DNA from: an uncultured Rhizobiaceae group bacterium | Lineage (GTDB): Bacteria; Pseudomonadota; Alphaproteobacteria; Rhizobiales; Rhizobiaceae | NCBI GenBank assembly: GCA_937944075.1 | Contig: CALDZZ010000034.1 | Coordinates: 1 to 25,197, forward strand | Direction of reading: 5' to 3' | Length of the DNA stretch: 25,197 bases | Shown here: in pieces, positions 7,612 to 16,047 of the stretch | How positions within the stretch are numbered: the first letter of the stretch is position 1 | Layout of the letters: the number at the start of each line of letters is the position of its first letter | Position numbers and translations under genes: made by a program | Notes under the pieces: generated by a model | The model's input: only the letters and a program-made list of their open reading frames with translations | Database searches by the model: none | What the model was told of the DNA's origin: nothing

Positions 7612-8502
7612 CTAGTATTTCCAGTGTCTAGCCTTGGAGATCAGAAAATCACGGAAAACCTGCAGTTTTGCTGATGAGCGCATTTCGGCCGGATAGCAGA
7701 AATAGGTGTCAAACTCCGGTACCTCCACATCGGCCATCAACTGCACCAGGGCATGACGATCCTCGACAATATAATCAGGAAGCACGGCTATTCCGGCACC
7801 TTCTTCACAAACCCTGCGCAAGGCGCGAAGGTTGTTTACCTGAAAAACGGCTTCCCGCTTCTGGTTGCCATCAATTCCGGCTGTCAGTAGCCAGTTCATG
7901 CCGGTCAGATAACTCGGTGCATTGTCACCATAGGAAATCAACTTGTGATCCTTGAGATCATCCACGTCCTTGGGCTGGCCATATTTCTTGATGTAGCTTG
8001 GGGCCGCATAAACATGCAGGTGCACAGTAAAGAGCTTGCGCTGAATGAGATCAGGGTTCTTGGGTTGGCGCAACCTGATCGCACAATCAGCCGCTCTCGT
8101 TATCAGGTCTAGCTCTTCATCGGCCAGGATCATTTCCAGATGAACATCCGGATACAGGTTGATGAATTCATGGATTCGGGTTGTCAGCCAACCAGTGCCG
8201 AGGCCAACAGTCGTGGTAACCTTGAGATTGCCTTCGGGGCGCTCGGTGGAATCGGTCAGCTTGGATTGAACTGCATCGAGTTTCAGCAATACGTCATGTG
8301 CAGTTGCGTAAAGTGTTTCACCCTGGTCTGTCATGACAAGGCCACGCGCATGACGATGGAATAGGGGGACTTTCAAGTCACCCTCAAGGCTACTGATCTG
8401 TCTTGAAATAGCCGATTGGCTTAGATTCAGTTTGTCAGCCGCATGGGTAAAGCTGCCTGCTTCTGCCACCGCATGAAAAATCCGCAGCTTGTCCCAGTCC
8501 AT
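7612..8502 (-). CDS. lsrB: LysR-type transcriptional regulator, LsrB
   Basis: A 296-aa LysR regulator: an N-terminal winged helix-turn-helix (residues 1-60, MDWDKLRIFHAVAEAGSFTH, LNLSQSAISRQISSLE) and a periplasmic-binding-protein-like effector domain (about 90-296). GGGAGGG lies 4 bases before the ATG, 38 bases after trxB. Sequence features (MDWDKLRIFHA, LFHRHARGL, VTTTVGLGTGWLT, CAIRLRQP, DTYFCYPAEM, KARHW) and adjacency to trxB match what I recall of Sinorhizobium meliloti LsrB, a redox-responsive regulator needed for symbiosis, oxidative-stress defence and LPS synthesis. Three cysteines are present, Cys140, Cys232 and Cys269; from memory, cysteines in the same regions of LsrB sense peroxide. 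It probably controls its own operon and other loci. The LysR call is certain; orthology to LsrB is likely, not proven. Confidence 0.85.
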   Translation of the reverse strand: MDWDKLRIFHAVAEAGSFTHAADKLNLSQSAISRQISSLEGDLKVPLFHRHARGLVMTDQGETLYATAHDVLLKLDAVQSKLTDSTERPEGNLKVTTTVGLGTGWLTTRIHEFINLYPDVHLEMILADEELDLITRAADCAIRLRQPKNPDLIQRKLFTVHLHVYAAPSYIKKYGQPKDVDDLKDHKLISYGDNAPSYLTGMNWLLTAGIDGNQKREAVFQVNNLRALRRVCEEGAGIAVLPDYIVEDRHALVQLMADVEVPEFDTYFCYPAEMRSSAKLQVFRDFLISKARHWKY

Positions 8503-8540
8503 TCAACCCTCCCGTTTCATGGCGCAAATTCTTAGATGAA

Positions 8541-9506
8541 TTATTCAGCAGCTTCGCTTACGCTTTCAAGTTCTGCAAGGTATTTCTCCGCTTCGAGTGC
8601 CGCCATGCAGCCCATTCCTGCTGCCGTAACTGCCTGGCGGTAAATATCATCTGTAATATCGCCAGCTGCATAAACACCGGGTATTTCAGTTGCCGTGGAA
8701 TCAGGCGCAGACCAAAGATAACCTGAGTCTTTTTTCTTCAGCTTGCCTTCAAACAGTTCCGTCTGTGGTGCGTGGCCAATGGCAATGAAAACACCATGCG
8801 TTGGGTAATCAGTAATTTCGCCACTGTTCCTGTTTTTGATTTTCACACCTGTGACAGAAGGGGGAATGCTTTCCTTGCCCGTGATTTCTGCAAGTTCGCT
8901 ATCCCATAGAATCTCGATGTTTTGCTTTTTGAAAACACGTTCCTGCAAAATTCGTTCGGCACGGAACTCGTCACGGCGATGGATAATGGTAACCTTTGAG
9001 GCAAGGTTGGACAAATACAGAGCTTCCTCAATGGCGGTATTGCCACCCCCAACCACAACAACTTCCTTGTCGCGGTAGAAAAAGCCATCACAGGTTGCAC
9101 AGGCAGATACGCCAAAGCCCATAAACTTTTCTTCTGATGGCAAGCCCAGCCATTTTGCCTTGGCGCCTGTACAAATAACAAGCGTGTCTGCTGTGTAAAC
9201 GGTGCCACTATCGCCTACAGCCTTAAACGGGCGAACATCAAGATCGACTTCCATGATGTGATCGTTGATAATGTTGGTACCTACATTTTTGGCCTGTTCC
9301 AGCATTTGTTCCATCATCCAGGGGCCTTGAACTGCTTCTGCGTAGCCGGGGTAATTCTCTACCTCGGTCGTAATCATCAACTGCCCGCCCTGTTCAAGGC
9401 CTGCAACTAGAGTTGGCTCCAGCATGGCACGTGCGCCATAGATTGCCGCGGAGTAGCCTGCAGGGCCGGAGCCTATGATGAGCATTTTTGTATGATGTGT
9501 AGACAT
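8541..9506 (-). CDS. trxB: Thioredoxin-disulfide reductase
   Basis: A 321-aa flavoenzyme that uses NADPH to reduce thioredoxin in the cytoplasm. The start is ATG at 9506: it places the FAD loop IIGSGPAG at residues 10-17 as usual. An open frame runs on upstream to 9863, but it crosses a terminator and the 3' end of the next gene, so it is not coding. Motifs: redox-active ACATC (Cys136 and Cys139), NADP-binding VVGGGNTAIEEA (151-162), HRRDEFRAE and the C-terminal FAD-binding GVYAAGDITDD with RQAVTAAGMGC. Length and order are typical of bacterial TrxB. It is the first gene of the operon with lsrB and the cyclodeaminase-like gene, so a thiol-redox enzyme and a cysteine-bearing regulator would be co-expressed. 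Confidence 0.95.
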   Translation of the reverse strand: MSTHHTKMLIIGSGPAGYSAAIYGARAMLEPTLVAGLEQGGQLMITTEVENYPGYAEAVQGPWMMEQMLEQAKNVGTNIINDHIMEVDLDVRPFKAVGDSGTVYTADTLVICTGAKAKWLGLPSEEKFMGFGVSACATCDGFFYRDKEVVVVGGGNTAIEEALYLSNLASKVTIIHRRDEFRAERILQERVFKKQNIEILWDSELAEITGKESIPPSVTGVKIKNRNSGEITDYPTHGVFIAIGHAPQTELFEGKLKKKDSGYLWSAPDSTATEIPGVYAAGDITDDIYRQAVTAAGMGCMAALEAEKYLAELESVSEAAE

Positions 9507-9535
9507 GTGATTAACCGTTATCCTGTTTTCATACA

Positions 9536-9565
9536 TAGATAACAATCGGGAAGGGGAGATGACAA
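9536..9565 (-). promoter_or_regulatory. Candidate trxB-lsrB operon promoter
   Basis: On the minus strand TTGTCA (9565-9560) is separated by 18 bases from TATCTA (9541-9536), about 30 bases before the trxB start. It lies downstream of the terminator at 9613-9640, as expected for an independent promoter. Found by eye. Confidence 0.35.
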
Positions 9566-9612
9566 GAGCGCTTGCCACTGGACACACAGTTTTGAAGGTG
9601 TATGCACAACGT

Positions 9613-9640
9613 AAAAAGGCCGCATCCGGTGCGGCCTTTT
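9613..9640 (-). terminator. Intrinsic terminator after the GGDEF-EAL gene
   Basis: AAAAGGCCGCA (9614-9624) pairs with TGCGGCCTTTT (9630-9640) around a 5-base loop. On the minus strand it ends in five T and lies 23 bases after the GGDEF-EAL stop. The plus strand also ends in four T, so it could work both ways. It separates the signalling gene from trxB. Confidence 0.85.
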
Positions 9641-9663
9641 CAAGGAAGATGTTAGTCGTGTTG

Positions 9664-12147
9664 TCAGGCTGACTTTGCCAAGTTCTTGTCTTCGCCCTTG
9701 GAATCATCAGGTCTTTTATCGTCAAGCGTTTCAAGATTATCCGGTAATTCGCAGTCATGGACATCACGAATAACAGGTTTTCCGTAAAAATAGCCCTGCA
9801 AGTGGTCACATCCAAGTTTCTTGAGCAAATCAGCCTGTTCCTGTGTCTCGACGCCTTCACCAACTGTTACAAGGCCCAGCGAAGAGGCAAGATTGGTTAT
9901 TGCACTGATCACTGGAGCTGCATTTGCATTCTTGTCACTGAGTTTTTCAACAAAAGACTTGTCAATCTTGATGCGGTCCACATCAAAGTCTGCAATGTAT
10001 GACAAGGATGAGTAACCGGTTCCGAAATCATCCAGTGATACTCTTACACCCAGCGAACGCAATTGTTTGATTGTAGCAATCGTCAGTTCAGGGTCCGTAA
10101 TCAGAACGCTTTCCGTCATCTCAATTTCAAGACGATTTGCAGGCAGTCCCGAGGTTGCAAGCGCGCCCAGTACCGTATGAATGAAATTGGGTGCAATAAT
10201 CTGTTTGACCGAAACATTGACCGCGATGGTGTGTTCCTCATCCCAGCTTGCAGCTTCCAGACAAGCCTGTTTCAGAACCCATTCGCCAATCGAGATGATA
10301 CTTCCGGTTGCCTCGGCAATTGGAATAAACTCATCCGGGCTGATATTGCCTTTGGTAGGATGCTCCCACCGCAACAGGGCCTCCATGCCAGCTGTCATCG
10401 GCTTGAGTGTCTTTGTGTCATCTTGGCCAAAACCGACTGAAACAATTGGCTGGTAGGCAATTTTGAGTTGGCCCAATTGCAAGGCATTACATACATCCAG
10501 TTCCAATAGTTTGGCTGAACGTGTTTCCTCGTCCATTGTGTAGTCAAATCTGTGCTGAGTGGACTTGCCATTCGCCTTGGCACGATAAAGTGCCATGTCA
10601 GCACGGTTTATAAGTCTCGTGACTTCATCACCGTCTTCAGGGGCGATAACATATCCAACCGAGGCGCCAATTCTGATTTCCTTGCCTTCAAATGTGAATG
10701 GCTGGGACATAAGCTCAACAATACGCTTTGATAGCATTTTTGAGCGCTCATTCATGTTTGAGCCAGGGTTGCGTCTGTCTTCTGCAAATGTAATTGCAAA
10801 TTCATCACCACCAAGGCGTGCTATTGTACATTCATCTGAACGACGAAGATTGGCCTCTCCGGTTGCCTCTTTCAGTCGTTTGGCAACCTGTTTCAAGATG
10901 TAGTCTCCGGCAGCATGGCCCATCGTATCGTTTACAGTCTTGAAATGATCTAGGTCGATTAGAAGAATTCCATATGATCTGTCTGCATTATGCCACAAGT
11001 TCAATTGATCGTTGAATGTTGGACGGTTTGAAAGCCCCGTAAGCGTGTCATGTCTTGCCAGATAATGAATGTTCTTTTCCGCTTCCATGGCTGCGGTTGC
11101 ATCCGCACAGATGCCGCGATAGCCAAGGAACTTGTCTTCATCCCATTGCGGCTTGCCGCGTGTCATGATCCATTTGGTCGAGCCATCACGTACATCCTTG
11201 ATGCTAAGTGTAATATCGTGGAACTCTTCTCTTCTGGAAAGGGCATCCATCAATCTTGAGAGGTTCTCAGAAGACTCTTCTGTTGTGTGCATTCTGGCCA
11301 GTTGTGGTGCAGTGGCACCTGTAAAGGTCTCCTTGTCAAAACCCAGCATGTCCAACACCTGTTGGGGCGCGCGTGTGCCATAGCCTTGTTCATCTGTTTC
11401 CCAAAGCCACTCGGTTGCCTGACTTTCGTAGTCTTTAAGAAGTAAGTCGATAACCTCGCTTTTTTCCTTGATTTTCTGTGTGTTTTCAAAGGCTTTGAAG
11501 AACGAGGCTGATCTTTCATAGACCGAAGATGCCAAACCTGCGGTTGCCAGAATTGCGAATATGGCGATGGTAATGTCTGCAAACCGGCCTGTTGATATGC
11601 CAGCATATAGGGCAACAACAAAGTGGATGGTGCCTGCAATGAATAACCAGGTGTAGGCTGCTTTTGGTACGCGTGAAAGGGATGCTGCGCCAGCAGACAG
11701 AATGCCTGCCATGATCGCAGTGATAACGCCGCGTTCTACCCCATCTGTAAAGCTGTAAAACATCACAACCGGTACACACCAGACTGAAGAGAGTATAGCT
11801 GATGAAATAATCAGGTTTTTAATGGATTGTTCTGAACCTGAATGTTTCTTATTGAGTTTCTTTCGTGACTTGCTTTTTTTCAGGGTAAACAAGGAAAGAC
11901 TTACAACAATTGCACACCAGGAGACTGCAAAAAAAGTTGGCCAAAACCCGTAGCCAAGAAGGTTTGCTGTCAAAAGTGTTGCAAACAATATGTTACCATA
12001 CATCATTGCCGATGTCAGTGAGTAAACAGATTGTGTCTGTATCTGGCGTACTTCTCGTGCCGCCTGTCCCCCAAACTGTTTTTCATCAAATCTCTTTAAT
12101 CCAAGAAGAGTATGAATTCTGTCTTTAAGTTCTGCTATAATCCGCAT
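9664..12147 (-). CDS. Membrane PAS-GGDEF-EAL cyclic-di-GMP enzyme
   Basis: Product of 827 aa from ATG 12147 (a TTG directly before it at 12150 is an alternative; GGGA lies about 10 bases upstream). Order: cytoplasmic N-terminus, about six membrane segments (residues 45-90 and 112-210), a short coiled linker, a PAS domain (about 235-355, WLWETDEQGYG, closing FLGYRGICADAT), a GGDEF domain (about 360-537, NDTMGHAAGDYILK, intact GGDEF) and an EAL domain (about 545-800). The EAL domain keeps EALLR, NVSVKQ, EMTES, DDFGTGYSSL, KIDKSFV and GEGVE, so both synthesis and breakdown of c-di-GMP look possible. The usual RxxD inhibitory site before GGDEF is disturbed by about two extra residues (RRSDECTIARLGGDEF). 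The membrane part and PAS presumably sense a signal, unknown here. It is transcribed away from the glycan cluster, sharing an upstream region with it. Confidence 0.92.
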   Translation of the reverse strand: MRIIAELKDRIHTLLGLKRFDEKQFGGQAAREVRQIQTQSVYSLTSAMMYGNILFATLLTANLLGYGFWPTFFAVSWCAIVVSLSLFTLKKSKSRKKLNKKHSGSEQSIKNLIISSAILSSVWCVPVVMFYSFTDGVERGVITAIMAGILSAGAASLSRVPKAAYTWLFIAGTIHFVVALYAGISTGRFADITIAIFAILATAGLASSVYERSASFFKAFENTQKIKEKSEVIDLLLKDYESQATEWLWETDEQGYGTRAPQQVLDMLGFDKETFTGATAPQLARMHTTEESSENLSRLMDALSRREEFHDITLSIKDVRDGSTKWIMTRGKPQWDEDKFLGYRGICADATAAMEAEKNIHYLARHDTLTGLSNRPTFNDQLNLWHNADRSYGILLIDLDHFKTVNDTMGHAAGDYILKQVAKRLKEATGEANLRRSDECTIARLGGDEFAITFAEDRRNPGSNMNERSKMLSKRIVELMSQPFTFEGKEIRIGASVGYVIAPEDGDEVTRLINRADMALYRAKANGKSTQHRFDYTMDEETRSAKLLELDVCNALQLGQLKIAYQPIVSVGFGQDDTKTLKPMTAGMEALLRWEHPTKGNISPDEFIPIAEATGSIISIGEWVLKQACLEAASWDEEHTIAVNVSVKQIIAPNFIHTVLGALATSGLPANRLEIEMTESVLITDPELTIATIKQLRSLGVRVSLDDFGTGYSSLSYIADFDVDRIKIDKSFVEKLSDKNANAAPVISAITNLASSLGLVTVGEGVETQEQADLLKKLGCDHLQGYFYGKPVIRDVHDCELPDNLETLDDKRPDDSKGEDKNLAKSA

Positions 12148-12415
12148 CAAGCTGTCCCACTCTAAGCATATACTTGCTTTTTATTTATTAGATTTGAGTA
12201 TTAGCAGTTAACCTTTAACGTTAGGTCAAATGCGGGGTGAAACTGTTAATATGATTAACTGATAGTTAAATGCACCTGCATGCGAGGCATATAGAGGGTT
12301 ATTTTGTTGTATAAATTTTACTGGGTCTGATACGCCTTTATTCCGGTTTGCGACGACTTGAAATTGGTGATACCAGAAAATCCATAATGTTGATTTCCGA
12401 AAAGAAAATTGCCCA
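12148..12415. promoter_or_regulatory. Divergent upstream region with a CtrA-type box
   Basis: This AT-rich gap of 268 bases separates the GGDEF-EAL gene (-) from the glycosyltransferase gene (+). It contains TTAACTGATAGTTAA at 12255-12269, a full match to the CtrA pattern TTAA-N7-TTAA, overlapping an inverted repeat GTTAAT-ATG-ATTAAC at 12245-12259. Core promoter hexamers are not clear. No protein-like ORF is seen here. Confidence 0.35.
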
Positions 12416-13201
12416 ATGAGTGTTGCCAATATTGTTTGCATAAAATGGGGGGAGAAATTTCCTCCCTATTACGTGAACCGTCTTTATGCAGGCGTTAAGC
12501 GAAATATGGACCGACCTTTCCGGTTTGTTTGCTTTACAGAAAAACCGGAAGGCATCCGTGAAGAGGTGGAAGTGCTGCCATTGCCGGTCGTTCCGGTGGA
12601 GGAGGAAATGGTCAAGGCAATGACAACCGGCAAGAGGCGTGGTGCTTGGCGAAAGGTCACCATGATGAAACCTGGCGTTGCCAACCTTGAAGGACCTGCG
12701 CTGGTCATGGATCTCGATGTTGTGGTCAGCGGCCCCATGGGCGGTTTCTTTGATCATGCACCGGGCAAGATTTGCATGGGTCAAGACTGGCTTGAGAAGC
12801 GCAGAAGAAGGGTTGGCGGACATGGTTCGGTTTATCGGTTTGACCCGGGCAAACATGATTTTCTGTATACGGAATTTGAAGATGATATTTCTGCTGCAGT
12901 CGCACACAAGGGAGAGCAGCGCTATATTTCCCTGACTGCTCACAAGTACAAACAGCTTGAGTATTTTCCTGATGGCTGGGTCTGTTCCTTTAAACGTCAG
13001 GCCATTCCGCTGCTGCCTTTTAATTTTCTCATTGAACCGCGCCTTCCGGAAAAATGCAGGGTGATGTGTTTTCATGGTGATCCGAAAATGGAAGAGGCTA
13101 TTATCGGGGCGGGTCCCAAATTGCGTTACAAGACAAAACCTGCCAAATGGTTGCGTGAGTTGTGGCTAGATGTCGATGAAAAAGACTGGATGCCGACATG
13201 A
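12416..13201 (+). CDS. Putative glycosyltransferase (GT-A type, DxD)
   Basis: A 261-aa protein, probably cytoplasmic, with no signal peptide or membrane segment. It opens with a beta-strand and loop typical of nucleotide-sugar transferases (ANIVCIKWGEKFPPYYVNRLYAGVKRNM), has FRFVCFTEKPEGI, and a DxD-like MDLDVVVSG (Asp99, Asp101) that would bind the metal and sugar nucleotide. GHGSVYRFDPGKHDFLY and the C-terminal MCFHGDPKM also fit proteins annotated as glycosyltransferases in alphaproteobacteria. The stop codon overlaps the next start as ATGA (13198-13201), so the two are translationally coupled. The donor and acceptor are unknown; the neighbouring nonulosonate genes suggest a surface polysaccharide. 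Confidence 0.6.
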   Translation: MSVANIVCIKWGEKFPPYYVNRLYAGVKRNMDRPFRFVCFTEKPEGIREEVEVLPLPVVPVEEEMVKAMTTGKRRGAWRKVTMMKPGVANLEGPALVMDLDVVVSGPMGGFFDHAPGKICMGQDWLEKRRRRVGGHGSVYRFDPGKHDFLYTEFEDDISAAVAHKGEQRYISLTAHKYKQLEYFPDGWVCSFKRQAIPLLPFNFLIEPRLPEKCRVMCFHGDPKMEEAIIGAGPKLRYKTKPAKWLRELWLDVDEKDWMPT

Positions 13202-14658
13202 CCATTCGTTTGTTATGTGTTTCCACATCCGATAATACCGATGAAATTCTGGATGCTTTGGTCAGGCAACATGACAACATTGAGCTATGTCTGCATTTTG
13301 GCAATGACATGGCTGATTTCAAGGCTTCAGCGCTCTCACGCATGGATACCAGAAAAGGCCAGCGTGGACATCTCATGCGCGGACAATATTATGCTGGTAG
13401 TAATGCTGAATTGCTTTCGTCAGAGCTTTTTCGTGATACCATGGAGCGGACAGTGGATCAGCTTTATCGATACTCAGAAGGGTATCGATATCAATCACAT
13501 AATTTGAAAAATCTTCAGGACTACAAGGACTATTTCTACATCCTCAGTGACTTGCTGGCACAGCAGGTGAGGGATGAAAAAATTACCCATGCCCTGTTTT
13601 TCAATGTGCCCCATCTGGTTTGCGATACCATCCTTTATGATATTTGCAAAAGTCTTGGCATCCCGACAATTATACTTACTCAATCGATTTTCCCCGGCAA
13701 GTATTTTTCAATGGAGAATGTTGAGGATTACGGAAACTTTAATCCGACAAATCCTGATGCTGCCCCCTTGCCAATTGACGAGAAGGATCTTGATCTTTTC
13801 TACATGAAGAACATCGGCCAAGCTGGTGACATGGGCAAGCGCTTGTCCATCAAGGGCTGGGCAAATGTCCTTGCTTACGTCTTCATGAAGAAGCCTTCCC
13901 TATTGTTGAAGCCGATTGCACTGATGGGTATCATCAAGCGCGCCAACAGGATTTATAAAAGCTTTCCTTCGTGGCGTGATCCATTCTCCAGGTTCTTTCA
14001 TGAAAACGAGTTGCCGTACTTTGAGCACCTTATGGAATTTGAAGATCAGCAGATCGACATTGAACAAAAGTTTGTCTATTTCCCGCTTCAATTGCAGCCT
14101 GAGATGACCACTTCTTCCCTTGGAGGCGATTATCGTGACCAATTGCTTGCGGTGGAAAAGCTTTCAGCCATCTTGCCTGACGATGTGAAAATCTACGTCA
14201 AGGAAAACCCGAAGCAGGGGGCATATTCTCGTGGGCCTCTGTTTTTCTACCGCCTGAAACGCATTCCCAATGTTGTTTTCATGCCCTCCCATGCAAATAC
14301 AAATACGCTCACTGCTCATTGTGAAGCGGTTGCCACCATTACCGGAACCGTTGGGTGGGAAGCTGTCCGTAAGGGAAAATAGGCAATTGTCTTCGGGCAT
14401 ACATGGTATTCTAGTTTTCCGGGTGTTTTTCAATGGTCGGATGATTTGAATTATTCCGATATCGCCAGTCATGAAATTGATCATGGTGAACTGGAGCGTA
14501 TTGCCGGACAATTGCTTGACGCCTGCCACAATGGTGTTATCGAGCGTCATTATATCAAGATTGATGAAGGCCACGATGCGGCCAAGAATATTAAGGCTGT
14601 ATCGGATACCATATACAGTCTTCTGGAAAAGAAGGCAGCACCAGTTTTCAAAAGCTGA
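13198..14658 (+). pseudogene. Capsule-synthesis (KpsC/KpsS-like) putative transferase, interrupted by in-frame TAG
   Basis: The frame from ATG 13198 stops at a TAG at 14380-14382 after 394 aa, but the same frame continues for 91 more codons to 14658 with sequence that completes the family fold. Just before the stop is ATITGTVGWEAVRKGK and just after is AIVFGHTWY; the intact paralogue at 14671-16047 reads ATISGTAGWEALRIGKPVIVFGN there, so the TAG replaces the conserved Pro. Shared motifs upstream are VYFPLQLQPEMTT and IYVKENPKQ (331-340), as in capsule-type transferases. No frameshift is needed, and the downstream part still looks coding. A CCG proline codon would need two changes to become TAG. 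Options: recent pseudogene, assembly error or readthrough. The truncated product lacks the end of the nucleotide-binding half and is probably inactive. It is coupled to the upstream glycosyltransferase by an ATGA overlap. Confidence 0.75.
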
Positions 14659-14670
14659 GTTTGATCTGCT

Positions 14671-16047
14671 TCAAGCCTCAAGGTAGCGCTTGATCAGGCT
14701 TGAAAGGCGATGTGCATTCCGAGCTTCGTCAAACTCCTCGAGCATCACAGAATAGGCCTTGTCGCAAACGCATTCATGCGCGTGTCTGGAAATCTGATTT
14801 GCTGCTTCCTGCAATTTTGAGGCACTGAATTCAAACGCTGAAATATCTTGCCAGGTTGGTTTCTTTCCAATGTGAAAAGCGCCCGGCAAATGGTTCCAGA
14901 AAATATTGCCAAACACGATGACTGGCTTGCCGATTCTAAGCGCTTCCCAACCAGCTGTTCCGCTTATGGTGGCAACGGCTTTGGCGTTTTTGATCAATTC
15001 AAAACTGGAAGTGTCCCTTGACAATAATCTTGTATTTGGAATTTTCTCAAGCCGTTTGAAAAAAACATCACTTCTCATGAGGCCGGTCTGTTTGGGGTTT
15101 TCCTTTACATATATTTCAAGGTCATCCGGGATGATGTTTCGCAGGGTTTCAATCGCCAGAAGCTGATCTGCATAATCTTCTCCCAGGACGTCTGTTGTCA
15201 TTTCCGGTTGCAAGTGTAGTGGAAAATATATGTATTCCGTTTTGCCAATTGTTTCCCTGAACCTGTTTGATGATGCATCGAGGTAATGCTTGTCCTGAAC
15301 TGCATTTTGCCAGCGTTTTGAGTTCCTGAGAAATGACTGCCTGCGTTTTTCCTTGGTGATGCCCGTTAGTCCAAGACTTACGATCAGCTGTGCTCTCAGT
15401 CGCTTTAATATGCTTGTTGCCTTGCGTTTGAAATTTCCCTTGGTCGAAGCCATGTAAAAGGGCGGCTCTTTCGGTGGTGAGATCTCAATGCGTGTTTTTT
15501 CACCTTCAAGTGACGTGTTGAATTTGCCGAGATCTTTCCAGTCCTCAACCAGAAAACTTCTTCCTGCAATCGGGCTTTGGCAAAAGACGAGTGTCTTTAA
15601 GCCAAGTTGTTTGGCGGTTGCATATTGTGCCAATGCGATGCCCTGATGGGGGACGTTAGAATAGACAAGGCAATTGATATTATGCTCACTGATCCAGCCA
15701 TGGGCATGAATGCAGGCCAATGTGAATAGATGGTCATAGTCATTCCAGTTGGCAACCAGTTCGGAAGACCAGGGCCAGCGGTCTGTGCAACGGATAAATT
15801 CGTCAAACACCAGAGCTTTTGCGCACTTGATAAATTCGGCACCTGGATGATGAGCGTAGTTTTTTTCAAACCTGTATGACTTCCAGTCATGAATGTTCAT
15901 CATGGAAGGTGAGGAGGTAATAGATTTCTTTTTATTCTGTTCGTTTGAATAGATATGCGCAGCGATGGTGAGGTCTGTATTTTTGAACGTATGAGCATCT
16001 TCTATGGAAAACCCAATGAGGCCAATCCTGTGATTATCGGACTGCAT
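14671..16047 (-). CDS. Capsule-synthesis (KpsC/KpsS-like) putative glycosyltransferase
   Basis: An intact 458-aa protein, paralogous to the interrupted gene that faces it tail to tail 12 bases away. Its start lies inside the end of pseF (14-base overlap), so the two are one operon. There is no signal peptide. Shared features are EDWKDLGKFN, IYFPLHLQPEMTTDVLGEDYADQLLAIETL, IYVKENPKQ and the C-terminal GTAGWEALRIGKPVIVFG, the last typical of Rossmann-like sugar transferases including the capsule-synthesis (beta-Kdo transferase) family. Because it is coupled to the CMP-sugar synthetase PseF, a role in moving the CMP-activated nonulosonate to a glycan is attractive, but this is inference. The family is recognised by motif and not by full alignment. 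Confidence 0.6.
   Translation of the reverse strand: MQSDNHRIGLIGFSIEDAHTFKNTDLTIAAHIYSNEQNKKKSITSSPSMMNIHDWKSYRFEKNYAHHPGAEFIKCAKALVFDEFIRCTDRWPWSSELVANWNDYDHLFTLACIHAHGWISEHNINCLVYSNVPHQGIALAQYATAKQLGLKTLVFCQSPIAGRSFLVEDWKDLGKFNTSLEGEKTRIEISPPKEPPFYMASTKGNFKRKATSILKRLRAQLIVSLGLTGITKEKRRQSFLRNSKRWQNAVQDKHYLDASSNRFRETIGKTEYIYFPLHLQPEMTTDVLGEDYADQLLAIETLRNIIPDDLEIYVKENPKQTGLMRSDVFFKRLEKIPNTRLLSRDTSSFELIKNAKAVATISGTAGWEALRIGKPVIVFGNIFWNHLPGAFHIGKKPTWQDISAFEFSASKLQEAANQISRHAHECVCDKAYSVMLEEFDEARNAHRLSSLIKRYLEA

Noticed and set aside
9507..9863. Upstream in-frame extension of trxB to 440 aa
   Set aside because: It crosses the promoter region, a strong terminator and the 3' end of the GGDEF-EAL gene, and the added residues do not resemble any TrxB.
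12226..12441. 71-aa minus-strand ORF in the gap before the glycosyltransferase
   Set aside because: It begins inside the glycosyltransferase gene, has no ribosome site and no recognisable protein pattern.
14380..14382. TAG decoded as pyrrolysine or a general genetic-code change
   Set aside because: Other genes here end in TAG at plausible places (lsrB, pseB and the carboxypeptidase gene), and nothing supports a pyrrolysine system.
14446..14658. Separate small gene after the TAG in the broken transferase
   Set aside because: It is in the same frame as the upstream ORF and continues its family motif; its start would be a TTG without a ribosome site, so it is the tail of the same gene.
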